Of a stretch of 64,000 bases of DNA, positions 34,487 through 43,753 are shown piece after piece. The notes under the pieces were generated by a model that searched no databases, was not told the DNA's origin, and saw nothing but the letters and a program-made list of their open reading frames with translations. The position numbers and the translations under genes are program-made. Within the stretch, counting starts at the first letter, position 1. Each line of letters opens with the position of its first letter. This DNA comes from JANMJD01 sp963828405 (GTDB taxonomy: Bacteria; Actinomycetota; Acidimicrobiia; Acidimicrobiales; Ilumatobacteraceae): contig CAWHEG010000030.1 in the NCBI GenBank assembly GCA_963828405.1, forward strand, positions 357,538 to 421,537, written 5' to 3'.

Positions 34487-36811
34487 GCGTCGACCTGCTC
34501 GACCAGCTCGCCGCCTATGGCGCACATCTTCGTGCCTCTGAGGTTCCGATCGCTCTGCTCGAGATCGTCGCCGGCGAGCCTTACGCTCGACCTGCAGAGT
34601 TGAGTCGCATCGCGCCGGCGGAGCAGCGGGGGCGCCGCCGCGTTTGGGGTGAGCTGGCTACTGCGGCGCTGGTCGTGTTGGTGGTGGTGGGCGGACTTGT
34701 GTGGCTCGCAGGCACGGACAGCCAGCGAGATCCCGTCGATGACCCGACATCGACGACGACCAACCCGACGCCGTCCTCATCGACGACGACCAACCCCTCA
34801 ACCACGACGACGTCGGTCCCTTCGATTCCGGGGGAGGGCGTGTCGGCGCCTTCGGTGAGGGTTGGTCCGGGCGCTTGGACGGTTGCCGCGGCACTCCTCG
34901 GTGGTGAACCCGCGCCGGGAACGATCGCAGGCCTCGTCGACGAGGTGCGCACGTGGGACGGTGTGCTCGATGTGGCCGAGGTTGCGGACGTGTCAGCATG
35001 GCGGGATGTGACCGGGCTGACATCGGAGTGTCTCGAGGGCGAAACCGCGCCGCCCTGCGGGCCGGGGGTTGCGGTGCTGACTGTCGACTGGTCGATGGGT
35101 CCGACCGCCGTTCGACTGACGTCCGAGTTCGAGATGAGCGTGCTGACCCCGCTCGATGTGCCCGAGCGCTTTGTCGACGGCTACCTCGCCGCTGCCATCG
35201 AGACGGCCTCACCCGTGCCGCTACAGTTCGATCCGTCATCGTTCGGAGTCGAACAACCACTCACCGGGCCACTGCTCGATCTCGCACCCGAGTTGTGGTC
35301 GTCCTGTCCGCAACCGCAAGGGTGTGATGTCGCCGTCCAAGTCGACACCGACGATGTCGTGGCGGTGGCGGGTGTCCAACAAACTCTCCTGACCTTCGAC
35401 GGCAGAGGAACCGGATTCTCGGTCGGCGATCTCCTCATCGACCGTGTCGGGCACGGCGGCATGCTGACCGATCTGCGCGAATCGGTCGGTGGCCGCAGGG
35501 TCTACATATTCGCCTTCCTGCCGCTGGAGGCGGCGCTGGTCCGCTTCGAGTTGGCTGACGGGTCACCGATCTGGCAGCGACCACTGGCGGGGATGGCACT
35601 GATGGTGGACCAGCCGCGCACCGCAGCCAACCCCGGCTCGGAACCGCGCGCCCGTTGGACCGTTCATCGTCCTCGATGCGGTCGGCCGCGAGATATTACG
35701 CATCGAGGACACCCCCGACGGACCACTCATCCACGATCTGCGAATCGAAGTGCTGGACTCGGCAGGCCCGACCGAAGCTGGCACCGGAGCTGGAACACAG
35801 GCCGAGACGATCGCTTCGTTCCCCGGTGAGTCGGTGGAGTTTGGTAGTGAAAGCGTGACGTTTGCTGACGCTTTCGTCGTGGCTGATGGCACCGTGTGGC
35901 TCCAGACCATCGCCGACCCCGGCAGTGCGACGCTCGTCAGCGTCGATACGACGACTCTCGAGATCGGCCGCATCCCGATCGATTCTGCCGGGCCGATGGT
36001 GGCGACCGCCGACGCCATCTGGGTCGGCTCGTTCGGCCGAAGCGGTGACGGTTCGGTCTCGCGAATCGACCTGGAATCGCGCACTGTCAGCGACCGCATC
36101 GATATCCCCGCGTCGACGGAACGCGCCGTCGACCTGATCGTCGCCGGCGGCGGCCTGTGGGTGACGGGCTCCGAAGCCGGCTTCCTTCGTGTCGACCTCG
36201 CCACTCTCGCGGTGGAGACCTACCCTGCCACGGGAGGCCAGGACCAAGTATGGGTGGGCGAGGTCGACGGACACCTCTGGTCGCACGACGGCAGCACTAT
36301 GTTCTTGACGCGGATCGACCCTGCCACGGGCGACATCACACGCTTTGAGGTCGATCCCACCGGCGGACCGGACGGTGCCATGTTGGCCGGTGCCACCATC
36401 TGGATGGTGACCTGGGACGGCGCCGTCACCCGATTCGATACCGCCTCCGGCGAAATCACCGATCGACGCTCACTGGGTACGGGCGTGGCCTGGGGCAGCG
36501 GTCTGTTCGTCGACGACACGGTGTGGTTCGCCAACTCGAAGACTGAAACCATCACCGGACTCGACGTGACCACGGCCGAGATGACCGCGGCGATCCACGT
36601 TGACTCCGGAGGCGTGTTGATGACTGCGCAAGGTTCTGCGATCTGGGTGGGCCATAACGGTGGGCTCGTGTCCCGCATCGACATCGATACCCAGGAAGTG
36701 ACCGAGGTAGTGAACGTCGTCGCCAGGACCGTCTGGCCGCTCGTCGTGGACGAAGACATCTGGCTGGTGACCCTCGACGGCTCCATATCCAGAATCACGG
36801 GCGCGCCATGA
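34483..36811 (+). pseudogene. Membrane anti-sigma-like protein with extracytoplasmic propeller-like domain, frameshifted
   Basis: The GTG overlaps the sigma stop. About 60 cytoplasmic residues precede one membrane helix (ATAALVVLVVVGGLVWLAG, about 63-81), a Thr/Ser/Pro linker and a secreted region. Near 35,602-35,650 the frame changes. The protein resumes in the next frame (PFIVLDAVGREILRIEDTPDG) and runs to 36811 through repeated VWLQT, IWVGSFG, LWVTGSE and VSRIDLES blades, like a YVTN/NHL propeller of about 300 residues. One inserted base explains the split. It probably senses an external signal and restrains the sigma factor; that is inference. Confidence 0.65.
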
Positions 36812-36838
36812 CCGATTCTCCGCGGGAGCGTCACGACG

Positions 36839-38023
36839 ATGTCTCATGGGGCGCGTTGTACGGCCAGCGTGGTCGCGCCCTCCCCAAGGGAAATTCGACT
36901 GCCGTTCGTGCACGTGACCGGACGCGTCCGTCACCTCAGGTCGCGAGGGCAATGCGGCTGCCGGTGCTGCCAGACGGCGGCAACTTCGGAGTCGATCACG
37001 TTCAAACCCAGCGGACGAACGCCGTGGGCGCTGCTACTTGGGCTCTCGATCGTGGTCGCCGCATGTAGCGACTCCGGAAGCGAGCGATCTGCAACTACGA
37101 CGCCGACGGCGTCGACGCCACCGCCCGCGACTGCGGTCAGAGAACCATCGGATGCGGTGACCGTCGTCCGCAAGGTGCCGTACCGGCAACCAAACGATGG
37201 CAGCGCGGCCTCGACGGTCGAGATCTATCTGGCGGACTCCTCGCAGACCCGCCCGGCGGTGGTGCTTCTTCACGGGTGGGGCCCTCCCGGAGGTGCACGG
37301 TCAGCCACGGATCTCGCCCCCCTTGCTCAAGAGATTGCCAAGCTCGGCTCGACGGTGTTCCTCTTCGGGTGGGACTCGAATGGTGGCTTCTCAGCCGATT
37401 CGGCTGCTGACCTCAGCTGCATCGGTGGGTTCATCGGCGCGCGTGCAGCCGAGTACGGATCCAGTCCGAGCAGCCTTGTCGTTGTCGGCCACTCGATGGG
37501 AGCAGAAGTTGGCAGCAAACTCGCGTTGAGTTCCTTCGGGCTGACTCCCGCCGCTGACTGTGTCGAGTCTGGCGAGCATCCGGCACCGTTCGCATTCGTG
37601 GGTATCGGCGGGACGTACGGGATGATCGCTCAACTGTTGGACGATGACCTTGGCAAATTTCGTGTTCGGTTGGAGCCCGATGATCCAAGCCGCGATGCGG
37701 CGTCCACGGAGGAAGTGGCGGACGGTCTGACAGCCGTCCAGGCATACGAACTCGATGGTTACAGCTCGCTACCGTCTGCCAACGACTTACGGGTGGTGCT
37801 GCTCGAAGGAGACCCAGACGACGGTGGCGTCTATGGTGTGGGTGTGACCATCGCATTCGCGGACGCCTTGAGAACTCATGGCACGCATGTTGAGGTGGTC
37901 GAGGTGCCCGGCGGGGGCCACGATGTCCACGAGGACATGGTCTTCCCGGATACCGATGCCGGCCAGGTGACGCTCGGAGTCATCCGAGATATTCTCGTCA
38001 ACCACGATCTGGCGACCACCTAA
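36839..38023 (+). CDS. Secreted lipoprotein alpha/beta hydrolase
   Basis: A serine-hydrolase-like protein. A signal helix ends in the lipobox VVAAC (Cys encoded near 37,067), followed by a short Thr/Pro linker. The fold shows VVLLHGWGPPGGA (oxyanion region), VVGHSMGAEVGS (nucleophile elbow, GHSMG) and GGGHDVHEDM near the end (His). The N-terminal about 60 residues before the signal peptide look spurious; no canonical start lies just before the signal helix, so the 5' end may be misread or frameshifted. Substrate unknown. Confidence 0.7.
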   Translation: MSHGARCTASVVAPSPREIRLPFVHVTGRVRHLRSRGQCGCRCCQTAATSESITFKPSGRTPWALLLGLSIVVAACSDSGSERSATTTPTASTPPPATAVREPSDAVTVVRKVPYRQPNDGSAASTVEIYLADSSQTRPAVVLLHGWGPPGGARSATDLAPLAQEIAKLGSTVFLFGWDSNGGFSADSAADLSCIGGFIGARAAEYGSSPSSLVVVGHSMGAEVGSKLALSSFGLTPAADCVESGEHPAPFAFVGIGGTYGMIAQLLDDDLGKFRVRLEPDDPSRDAASTEEVADGLTAVQAYELDGYSSLPSANDLRVVLLEGDPDDGGVYGVGVTIAFADALRTHGTHVEVVEVPGGGHDVHEDMVFPDTDAGQVTLGVIRDILVNHDLATT

Positions 38024-38158
38024 ATGTCACTCGAGCCCTGACCTGCGACTTGTCGAACTGAACGTCAACCGCATTCTCGTGTGGTCACCGCTTGCGAGTC
38101 GTGGCTCGGGTTCGTGACGAGGCATTGACCCGCGTCGCGCCAGCCGGCGACGCCACCG

Positions 38159-38616
38159 TTGACGACTACGGCGTCGAATCCGACCCGACATTCGTCGGGG
38201 GAGGGCACATTTTCGCCCTCGGCGCCGGCACGACGGTGGGCGCGGCTGGCCGGGCGGCCGCTCAACGGTTGCGGCGACGAACCAGCCGTGCTCGGCGAGT
38301 GGACGATGGCCGACCTCGCCGCTCACTGCGACGCCGCCATCGAACAGCAGAGCGAGGCCTTCTGGCGGGGCATCGCCGGAGCGATGGAACCTCCCGCCTT
38401 GAACATCGTCGCCAGATCACGCGACGAACGCCTCGCGTCCTTGCGGGCGAACGCAGCCGCGCTCGCGGCGATCATCGGAGCGTTGACGGCCGAGCAGGTC
38501 GGCGCGATGACCCCACTGCCCTTGGGGGTCGGCGTCCGGACGATCGAGCATCCCTCGCCGTCGACGGCGACCCCGTCACCGCTCATCGGTTCGAAGAGTT
38601 CTTTCCCGGCCCCTGA
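38159..38616 (+). pseudogene. Maleylpyruvate-isomerase/DinB-like remnant, frameshifted
   Basis: GEWTMADLAAHCDAAIEQQSEAF resembles the N-terminal helix of the mycothiol-dependent maleylpyruvate isomerase/DinB fold, followed by helices to GVGVRTIEHP. Near 38,550 the frame changes; the tail VDGDPVTAHRFEEFFPGP then stop is read in another frame. The 5' end is also unclear, and the 38,024-38,158 stretch holds nothing I recognise. Probably non-functional. Confidence 0.5.
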
Positions 38617-38777
38617 CCTGCTTCCGCGCCGACGGCCGAGTGGGCGTCGATGTGGGTGTGCGGTACAACGCCGGGCCCACGGTGCCAGGTCAAGGAAATT
38701 GGGCTTGTGACAATGATCTACAGTGGCAAGCCCGCGATTCGTTTGTGGGTCGCGGGGGTTGTCTGAAGGAGGACAAC

Positions 38778-39353
38778 ATGAGCACTGCAGGACTCGCCAC
38801 GGCCTTCGCGTCGACCCGTGGAATCGTTGCCAAGGTGACCGCGGATCAGTTGGACGGCCCGACACCATGCGCATCGTGGGATGTGCGGCGATTGGTCAAT
38901 CACATCGTCGGTGGCAGTCACTGGTTCGCGATGACCACGAACGCGGGTGCGTCACCGGAGGTCGACGAGACCGAGGACACCGACTACGCCGGTGGTGACA
39001 CGCTCGGTGCGTACGACGCCGGGATCGCGGCGTCGTTGGCGGCGTTCGGGGCTGAGGGGGCGTTGGAGAAGATGGTGAAGTTGCCGTTCGGGGAGTTCCC
39101 CGGTGCTGCGTTCATGGCGTTGGCGACGATGGACCATTTCATCCACGGTTGGGATCTTGCCAAGGCCACCGGCCAGTCGCCGGACTTCGATGAGGGCCTG
39201 GCGGCACAACTACTCGCCCAGGCGCAGATGATGGTGCCGGATCAATTCCGCGGTGCCGATCCCGAGGCGCCGTTCGGTCCGATCGTCGAGATCGCCGACT
39301 CGGCGACCGCCTCCGACCGCCTCGCTGCATTCCTCGGGCGCTCCTGGACATAA
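38778..39353 (+). CDS. TIGR03086/maleylpyruvate-isomerase-like metal-binding protein
   Basis: A 191-residue four-helix-bundle protein. Family features include DQLDGPTPCASWDVRRLVNHIVGG near the N-terminus and MALATMDHFIHGWDLAKATGQ, in which His residues bind a divalent metal. ATG 38778 has a strong GAAGGAGG about 6 nt upstream. Members may act with low-molecular-weight thiols such as mycothiol; substrate unknown. It is intact, unlike the related remnant just upstream. Confidence 0.85.
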   Translation: MSTAGLATAFASTRGIVAKVTADQLDGPTPCASWDVRRLVNHIVGGSHWFAMTTNAGASPEVDETEDTDYAGGDTLGAYDAGIAASLAAFGAEGALEKMVKLPFGEFPGAAFMALATMDHFIHGWDLAKATGQSPDFDEGLAAQLLAQAQMMVPDQFRGADPEAPFGPIVEIADSATASDRLAAFLGRSWT

Positions 39354-39455
39354 CCCAGTCGATCGCCCCGAAGAGAGCAGCAGGTCTCGGAGAGCGAGTT
39401 GGGCGCGCGGCGTCCTGTTCGTACGTGTATGTGGGCGCCGTGTTGACGGTGTGGC

Positions 39456-39866
39456 CTACCCGGAGGGTTTGGTTTCGTACATCCGGCCGGCGACGAGCAG
39501 GCCGGATGCGGCGGTGAGCGCAGCGATGGTGTACACGGCTCTGGGGATCGAGACGAGGTCGGCGATGATTCCGGCGAGGAGCGCGCCGATGGCGAAGCCG
39601 CTGTCGCGCCAGAGCCGGTAGATGCCGACGGATCGTGCCCGCCATTGGGGGTGGGCGACATCGCCGATCGCCGCGAGCAGGGTGGGGTAGACCATCGCGG
39701 TGCCGGCGCCGAGCAACACCGCCCCGGTCGCCCACGCAGCGAACGTGCCGGTCGCGGCGATCACGGCGAGGGCGGCGCCTTGGGTGAGCATCCCAGCGAC
39801 GATCAGGGGTTTGCGTCCGACCCGGTCGGAGAGCTCGCCGGTGTAGAGCTGTCCAGAACCCGCTGT
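39456..39866 (-). pseudogene. MFS transporter, C-terminal fragment
   Basis: About 136 residues: GELSDRVGRKPLIVAG (the conserved MFS loop), then four membrane helices ending MYETKPSG. All earlier helices are missing. The break is near 39,855-39,866, where sequence from an MBL-rhodanese gene in the opposite orientation begins. It was probably the last gene of a minus-strand operon with the methyltransferase and MBL genes. Confidence 0.75.
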
Positions 39867-40203
39867 TCATGATCCGCGACGAGGACGAGTTCGTCGAACG
39901 GCTGATCGCCGGGTTCGGCACGTTCCCGACATACTTCGCCCCGGCTGCCCGAGGTCAACCGTCTCGGCCCCAACCATCACGACACGCTCCCACGCCTCCA
40001 ACCCCCTCCCGGTCGCCGATGTCGAACGCCACCACGAGCGAGGGAGCGTCGTTGTCGATGCCCGCCCGATCACCGCGTTCGTGGCCGGTCGTCTACCCGG
40101 TTCCATCTCCAACGTGTTACGGCCGGTGGTCGCCAGCTGGCTCGGCTGGCTCACCAACCCAGACCAGCCGATCGTGTTCATCCTCGACGCCGACCAGGTC
40201 CGG
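39855..40203 (+). pseudogene. MBL-rhodanese gene, displaced C-terminal fragment
   Basis: The + strand encodes NPLFMIRDEDEFVERLIAGFGTFPTYF, then, after frame changes, LPEVNRLGPNHHD, VVVDARPITAFVAGRLPGS and NPDQPIVFILDADQV. These match the linker and rhodanese part of MBL-fold/rhodanese proteins. The orientation is opposite to the N-terminal half at 40,312-40,806. Confidence 0.6.
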
Positions 40204-40320
40204 ATCTCGCCGGACCACTCACCGATGAGATGTTCCATTCGCTGCGCCGCTTCGATGACCTCCCCGACGACATCGTCGTCTATCCGACGCATGGGGCCAG
40301 GTCGTTCTGCTCTACACCAG
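40203..40320 (+). pseudogene. MBL-rhodanese gene, displaced middle fragment
   Basis: DLAGPLTDEMFHSLRRFDD, then LPDDIVVYPTHGARSFCS, is the segment that should directly follow GRTDL in MBL-fold persulfide-dioxygenase-like proteins. Here it lies on the + strand, after the C-terminal fragment and facing the N-terminal half. Confidence 0.6.
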
Positions 40321-40806
40321 GCACCCCCGCAACGCTCCGGCACCCTCGGCCTGGAACTGGCCACTGCACAGGTCGGTGCGCCCGACGGTGCCGATCATCA
40401 ACGAACCCCCGGTGAACAACCCGACGGGCCATGCGTGGTCGGTGAGCAGGTAGGCGTGATGGTCGAGGGGGTGACCGGGGGTGGCGATCGTGGTCAATGT
40501 CACGTCGTCGGAGGGCTCGACCCGGTCGCCGTCGGCTACCCGACGGTGCGCTGTTGCCAGGCGCGAGGCCGCGGGTGCGACGAAGGTGACGTCGTGCGAG
40601 GCGGCGAGATTGGGGCTGCCGGTGACGTAGTCGGCATGCGAATTGGTGTCGAACGTGAAGGCAAGCTGCACTCCCAGACGATCGGCGAGCGCGAGGTGAT
40701 CAGTCGGGAAACGCGGCGGGTCGATGAACGCCGCCGTCCCGTTGCCGACATCGATCAGACACGACGAATGCCCGAGGCCCTCGTCGACAACGTCGTACAC
40801 CTTCAC
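40312..40806 (-). pseudogene. MBL-fold hydrolase (persulfide dioxygenase-like), N-terminal half
   Basis: About 160 residues: VKVYDVVDEGLGHSSCLIDVGNG, then DTNSHADYVTG, TPGHPLDHHAYLL and FTGGSLMIGTVGRTDL. The metal motif normally reads THxHAD; here the first His is Asn. After GRTDL the sequence becomes unrelated and stops. GTG 40806 overlaps the stop of the methyltransferase gene (GTGA), so the two were an operon. The remaining parts of the gene lie inverted immediately to the left. Confidence 0.7.
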
Positions 40807-41598
40807 GGCATCACCGGCTCGCTGGGTTTGTCGCCGGTGACCAGGACGTAGCCGAGGTAGGGAACGGCCTTGGCCATGCGGAGCATCAACCAGATCATCT
40901 TGCGGACGTGGGCCGGACGTGCGGCGACTCGGCCGATGAGCGCCAGGCTGCGGCCGAAGCCTTCGTCGGCGAGGAATCCTTCGCGCGTCATCATCTCGAA
41001 CGGCCCGGTCACCGTTTCCAGACCGGTCGAGCCCGGCGCCGGTGTAGATGCGGGCCCAGTCCTCCAGCGTGTCGAACTGCAAACCGGGGCAGACCTGCCC
41101 GAGGAACACCTCGCGGGCCTCGTTCGGAGGGTGGTCGGCGCCAGAGGAACTCGGTCGCCAGCACCCGCCCGCCCGGCCGACACACCCGGGCCAGCTCCGC
41201 CGCCGCCTGTTGACGGTCGACGAACATCGTGACCGCCTCGGCGATCACGACATCGAACGCACCGTCGGGGTTGCCGAGATTGAGTATGTCGCCGGCAGTG
41301 ACGGTCACCCGGTCGGTCGACACCCGCCGCAATGACGTTCGCTCGGGCCCGTTCCAACATCAGCGGGGCGATGTCCACCGCCGTGACGGTCGCCCCGAAC
41401 CGTTCGGCGATCTCGATCGCGGTCGTCGCCGACCCCGCACCCGACATCGAGAACCCGAGTCGACGCGGTGATCCCCGACGCCGCCAGCAGCGTCTCGGTC
41501 GAGGCTCGACCGCCGGGATGGATCACCCGCTTGCCGATCAAGGCCATGAACTTGTACGGATCGAGACCCGCCACCTCGCGCCTAGTCAACCGTTCCAC
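40803..41598 (-). pseudogene. Class I SAM-dependent methyltransferase with several frameshifts
   Basis: The protein can be followed only by switching frames. It reads MERLTRREVAGLDPYKFMALIG to VLDVGCG, then GSATTAIEIAERFGATVTAVDIA, then DRVTVTAGDILNLGNPDGAFDVVIAEA to RPGGRVLATEF, then FDTLEDWARIYTGAGL, then FEMMTREGFLADEGFGRSLAL to KPSEPVMP. Shifts lie near 41,435, 41,330, 41,130 and 41,030. SAM-binding motif I (DVGCG) and post-motifs are recognisable. It starts at GTG 41598, divergent from the ArsR-rhodanese gene. Confidence 0.7.
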
Positions 41599-41611
41599 GA
41601 CACCCCCAAGA

Positions 41612-41631
41612 ATTCAAGTCATGTTTTGAAG
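41612..41631. promoter_or_regulatory. ArsR-type operator 1
   Basis: ATTCAA, 8 nt, TTGAAG: a 20-bp imperfect palindrome in the divergent promoter. It starts 40 bp before operator 2, about four helical turns, and is nearest the methyltransferase start. Confidence 0.65.
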
Positions 41632-41651
41632 ATACTCCTTGCCCTGCAACA

Positions 41652-41671
41652 ATTCAAGTGCTACTTTGAAT
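41652..41671. promoter_or_regulatory. ArsR-type operator 2
   Basis: ATTCAA, 8 nt, TTGAAT: a 20-bp palindrome ending 9 bp before the ArsR ATG, typical of ArsR-family autoregulation. Confidence 0.7.
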
Positions 41672-41680
41672 AATGCTCCG

Positions 41681-42397
41681 ATGAGCGACCTGGAGGTTGG
41701 TGTGGGTGACAGGACAGCGAAGGATGCGTTGTACGACGCGTTCGGCGAGGTGGCCAAGGCGTTGGCGGGTGGTCGTCGGGCCGAGATCGTCGATGTCCTC
41801 GCCCAGGGCGAACGGTCCGTCGAGCAGATCGCCGGCGAGATCGGCCAGAGCGTCGCCAACACCTCGCACCACCTACGGGCGATGGCCCGCTCCGGGCTGT
41901 TGCGGACCCGACGCGACGGCAACCGGATCATCTACGCCCTCGCCTCGGACCGGGTCGCTGATCTGTGGGCGGCGTTACGCGACATCGCCGTCGAACATGT
42001 CGAGGGGATCAACGAACTTGCCGAGGCCTACGTCGGAAACCGTTCCGGCCTGGAACCGGTGACCCGCCGGGAACTCGACGCCCGTCTGCAAGCCGGCGAC
42101 GTGACCGTGCTCGATGTCCGCCCAGCGGTCGAGTTCGACGCCGGACACATCCCCGGCGCCCGCTCCGTACCGATCGGCGAGCTCCGCAAACTGCGGTCCC
42201 TGTCGAAGGACACCGAGATCGTCGCCTACTGCCGTGGCCCGTACTGCGTGTACGCCGATGAAGCCGTACGCCTGCTGCGCCGCCGCGGGTTCAACGCCAA
42301 ACGATTGGAAGACGGCTACCCCGAATGGAAACGAGCCGGTCTGACCACCGCAGCCGGAACAGAAGGAGAACTTCATGCCCGTCGAACTGCTCGTTGA
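41681..42397 (+). CDS. ArsR-family HTH regulator fused to a rhodanese domain
   Basis: A 238-residue protein. Residues 12-115 form a winged helix (AKALAGGRRAEIVDVLAQGERSVEQIAGEIGQSVANTSHHLRAMA). Residues 125-225 are a rhodanese domain with VLDVRPAVEFDAGHIPGA and active-site Cys184 in YCRGPYC. The fusion suggests regulation by sulfane sulfur or a Cys-reactive oxyanion: persulfidation of Cys184 or Cys189 could release DNA. Two palindromes in its promoter are likely operators. The next gene starts within its last 23 bp. Confidence 0.92.
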   Translation: MSDLEVGVGDRTAKDALYDAFGEVAKALAGGRRAEIVDVLAQGERSVEQIAGEIGQSVANTSHHLRAMARSGLLRTRRDGNRIIYALASDRVADLWAALRDIAVEHVEGINELAEAYVGNRSGLEPVTRRELDARLQAGDVTVLDVRPAVEFDAGHIPGARSVPIGELRKLRSLSKDTEIVAYCRGPYCVYADEAVRLLRRRGFNAKRLEDGYPEWKRAGLTTAAGTEGELHARRTAR

Positions 42398-43148
42398 TGT
42401 CGACACCCTGCGAAGCCAGGTCCGCGAGAAGTACCGCGACGTCGCCCTCGACCCTCAGGCACAGCACCATTTCCACACCGGCCGCCCGCTCGCCGCCCGC
42501 CTCGGTTACGACCAGCAGACCGTCGACGGGTTACCCGATCGGGCCGTCGAATCGTTCGCCGGGGTCGGCAATCCGTTCTCGCTCCGCCAGATCCAACCCG
42601 GTGAACGGGTCGTCGACGTCGGGTCCGGTGCCGGATTCGATTCGTTCATCGCCGCCGGTCACGTCGGGCCCACCGGCCGGGTGATCGGGATCGACATGAC
42701 CGCCGAGATGCTCACCAAATCCCGTGCAACCGCAGCCGAACTCGGCTACGACCATGTCGAGTTCCGCGAAGGACTCGCCGAAGCCATGCCCGTCGAAACG
42801 GGATGGGCCGACGTCGTGATCTCCAACGGCGTGATCAACCTCTGCGCCGACAAACAAGCCGTGTTCACCGAGATCTTCCGGGTGCTGCGACCCGGTGGGA
42901 TAGTGCAGTTCGCCGACATCGCCAACGGCCGCCCCGTACCGATCGAGGCGATCCGCGACGTCGATCTGTGGACCGGTTGAATTGCCGGAGGGCTGCCCCG
43001 TGCGGGCTGGCAGAAGATGCTCGAAGACTCCCAATTCGACCAGATCACCGTCGGATCGGCCGTCGACACCTTCGGCGGAGCCATCGGCGAAACGAAAGCA
43101 CGGTCGTTCGACGTCTACGGCTACGCCTTCCTCGCTCGCCGCCCGTGA
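42375..43148 (+). CDS. ArsM-like SAM methyltransferase with in-frame UGA at codon 202
   Basis: A class I methyltransferase. Motif I is VVDVGSGAGFDSFIAA, with IGIDMTAEML, AMPVETGWADVVISNGVINL and RVLRPGGIVQFADI as in arsenite methyltransferases. Residue 201 (DVDLWTG) is followed by TGA at 42978-42980, then in the same frame IAGGLPRAGWQKMLEDSQFD to a second TGA at 43148, giving 257 residues. ArsM relatives have Cys in W-x-G-C-I-x-G-A-L, so UGA replaces a Cys codon. It could be selenocysteine, a nonsense mutation or an error. GAAGGAGAA precedes the ATG; the gene overlaps arsR. Confidence 0.7.
42993..43013 (+). other. Hairpin downstream of the in-frame UGA (possible bacterial SECIS)
   Basis: CTGCC at 42993-42997 pairs with GGCAG at 43009-43013; an inner CC/GG pair leaves an apical loop beginning GU, 19 nt after the UGA. 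This fits the loose geometry of bacterial SECIS elements (loop 16-37 nt after UGA, G near the loop start). GC-rich hairpins are common by chance, so this is weak alone. Confidence 0.25.
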
Positions 43149-43202
43149 TCGGCAAAGTTGCTCGACGTATCCCACCAACGAGACCCTGGAAGGACCCCTG
43201 AC

Positions 43203-43572
43203 ATGTCCGTCGATGACAAGGTCGTCATCGGCCAAACCCACGGCACGAACGACCCCGAAGCCGTCCTGATCGGCTACCTCCTCGGTGTCGAAGCTCTCCG
43301 CGCCGGGAAACAAGCACTGATGTGGCTCACCAAAGACGGCGTCTCCCTCGCCACCGACGGCTAATTCCGCTGCGATCGAGATCCCCGATGCACCGTCGAT
43401 CGCCGCACTCCACACCGAATTCATCGAACGCGGCGGACGGTTCGACGCCTGCCCCGTCTGCGTCAAGACGCGCGGCCTCCAGGATGCCGAATGGGTCCGA
43501 GGCGCCGAAGTCAAAGGCGCACCATCACTGTTCGAGTTCACCCAGGGCGGAGCGCTCACCTTCAACTACTGA
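43203..43572 (+). pseudogene. DsrE-family protein, frameshifted
   Basis: MSVDDKVVIGQTHGTNDPE to DGVSLATDG is the first half of a DsrE/F-like sulfur-relay protein. Near 43,363-43,367 an extra base creates a TAA. The rest (SAAIEIPDAPSIAALH, FDACPVCVKTRGL, GALTFNY, stop 43572) continues in the next frame. The CPVC motif would be the persulfide-carrying site. The gene lies 54 bp after the UGA-containing methyltransferase, in the ArsR-rhodanese operon. Confidence 0.7.
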
Positions 43573-43753
43573 CCCATCGCGCCTGCCGTCAGCTCTACGC
43601 TCGGCGACACCGCAGCACCGTGCTCGAACGGGCGCGACATGACCAACGACAACCACCGAACACGACTCGGGATCGTGCACGACCCGCACCGATCCCGACC
43701 GGCGCGCCCAGTTCTCGGCGCGTCCCGGCTCGGCCGCCGGTTGGCTTGGGCAA

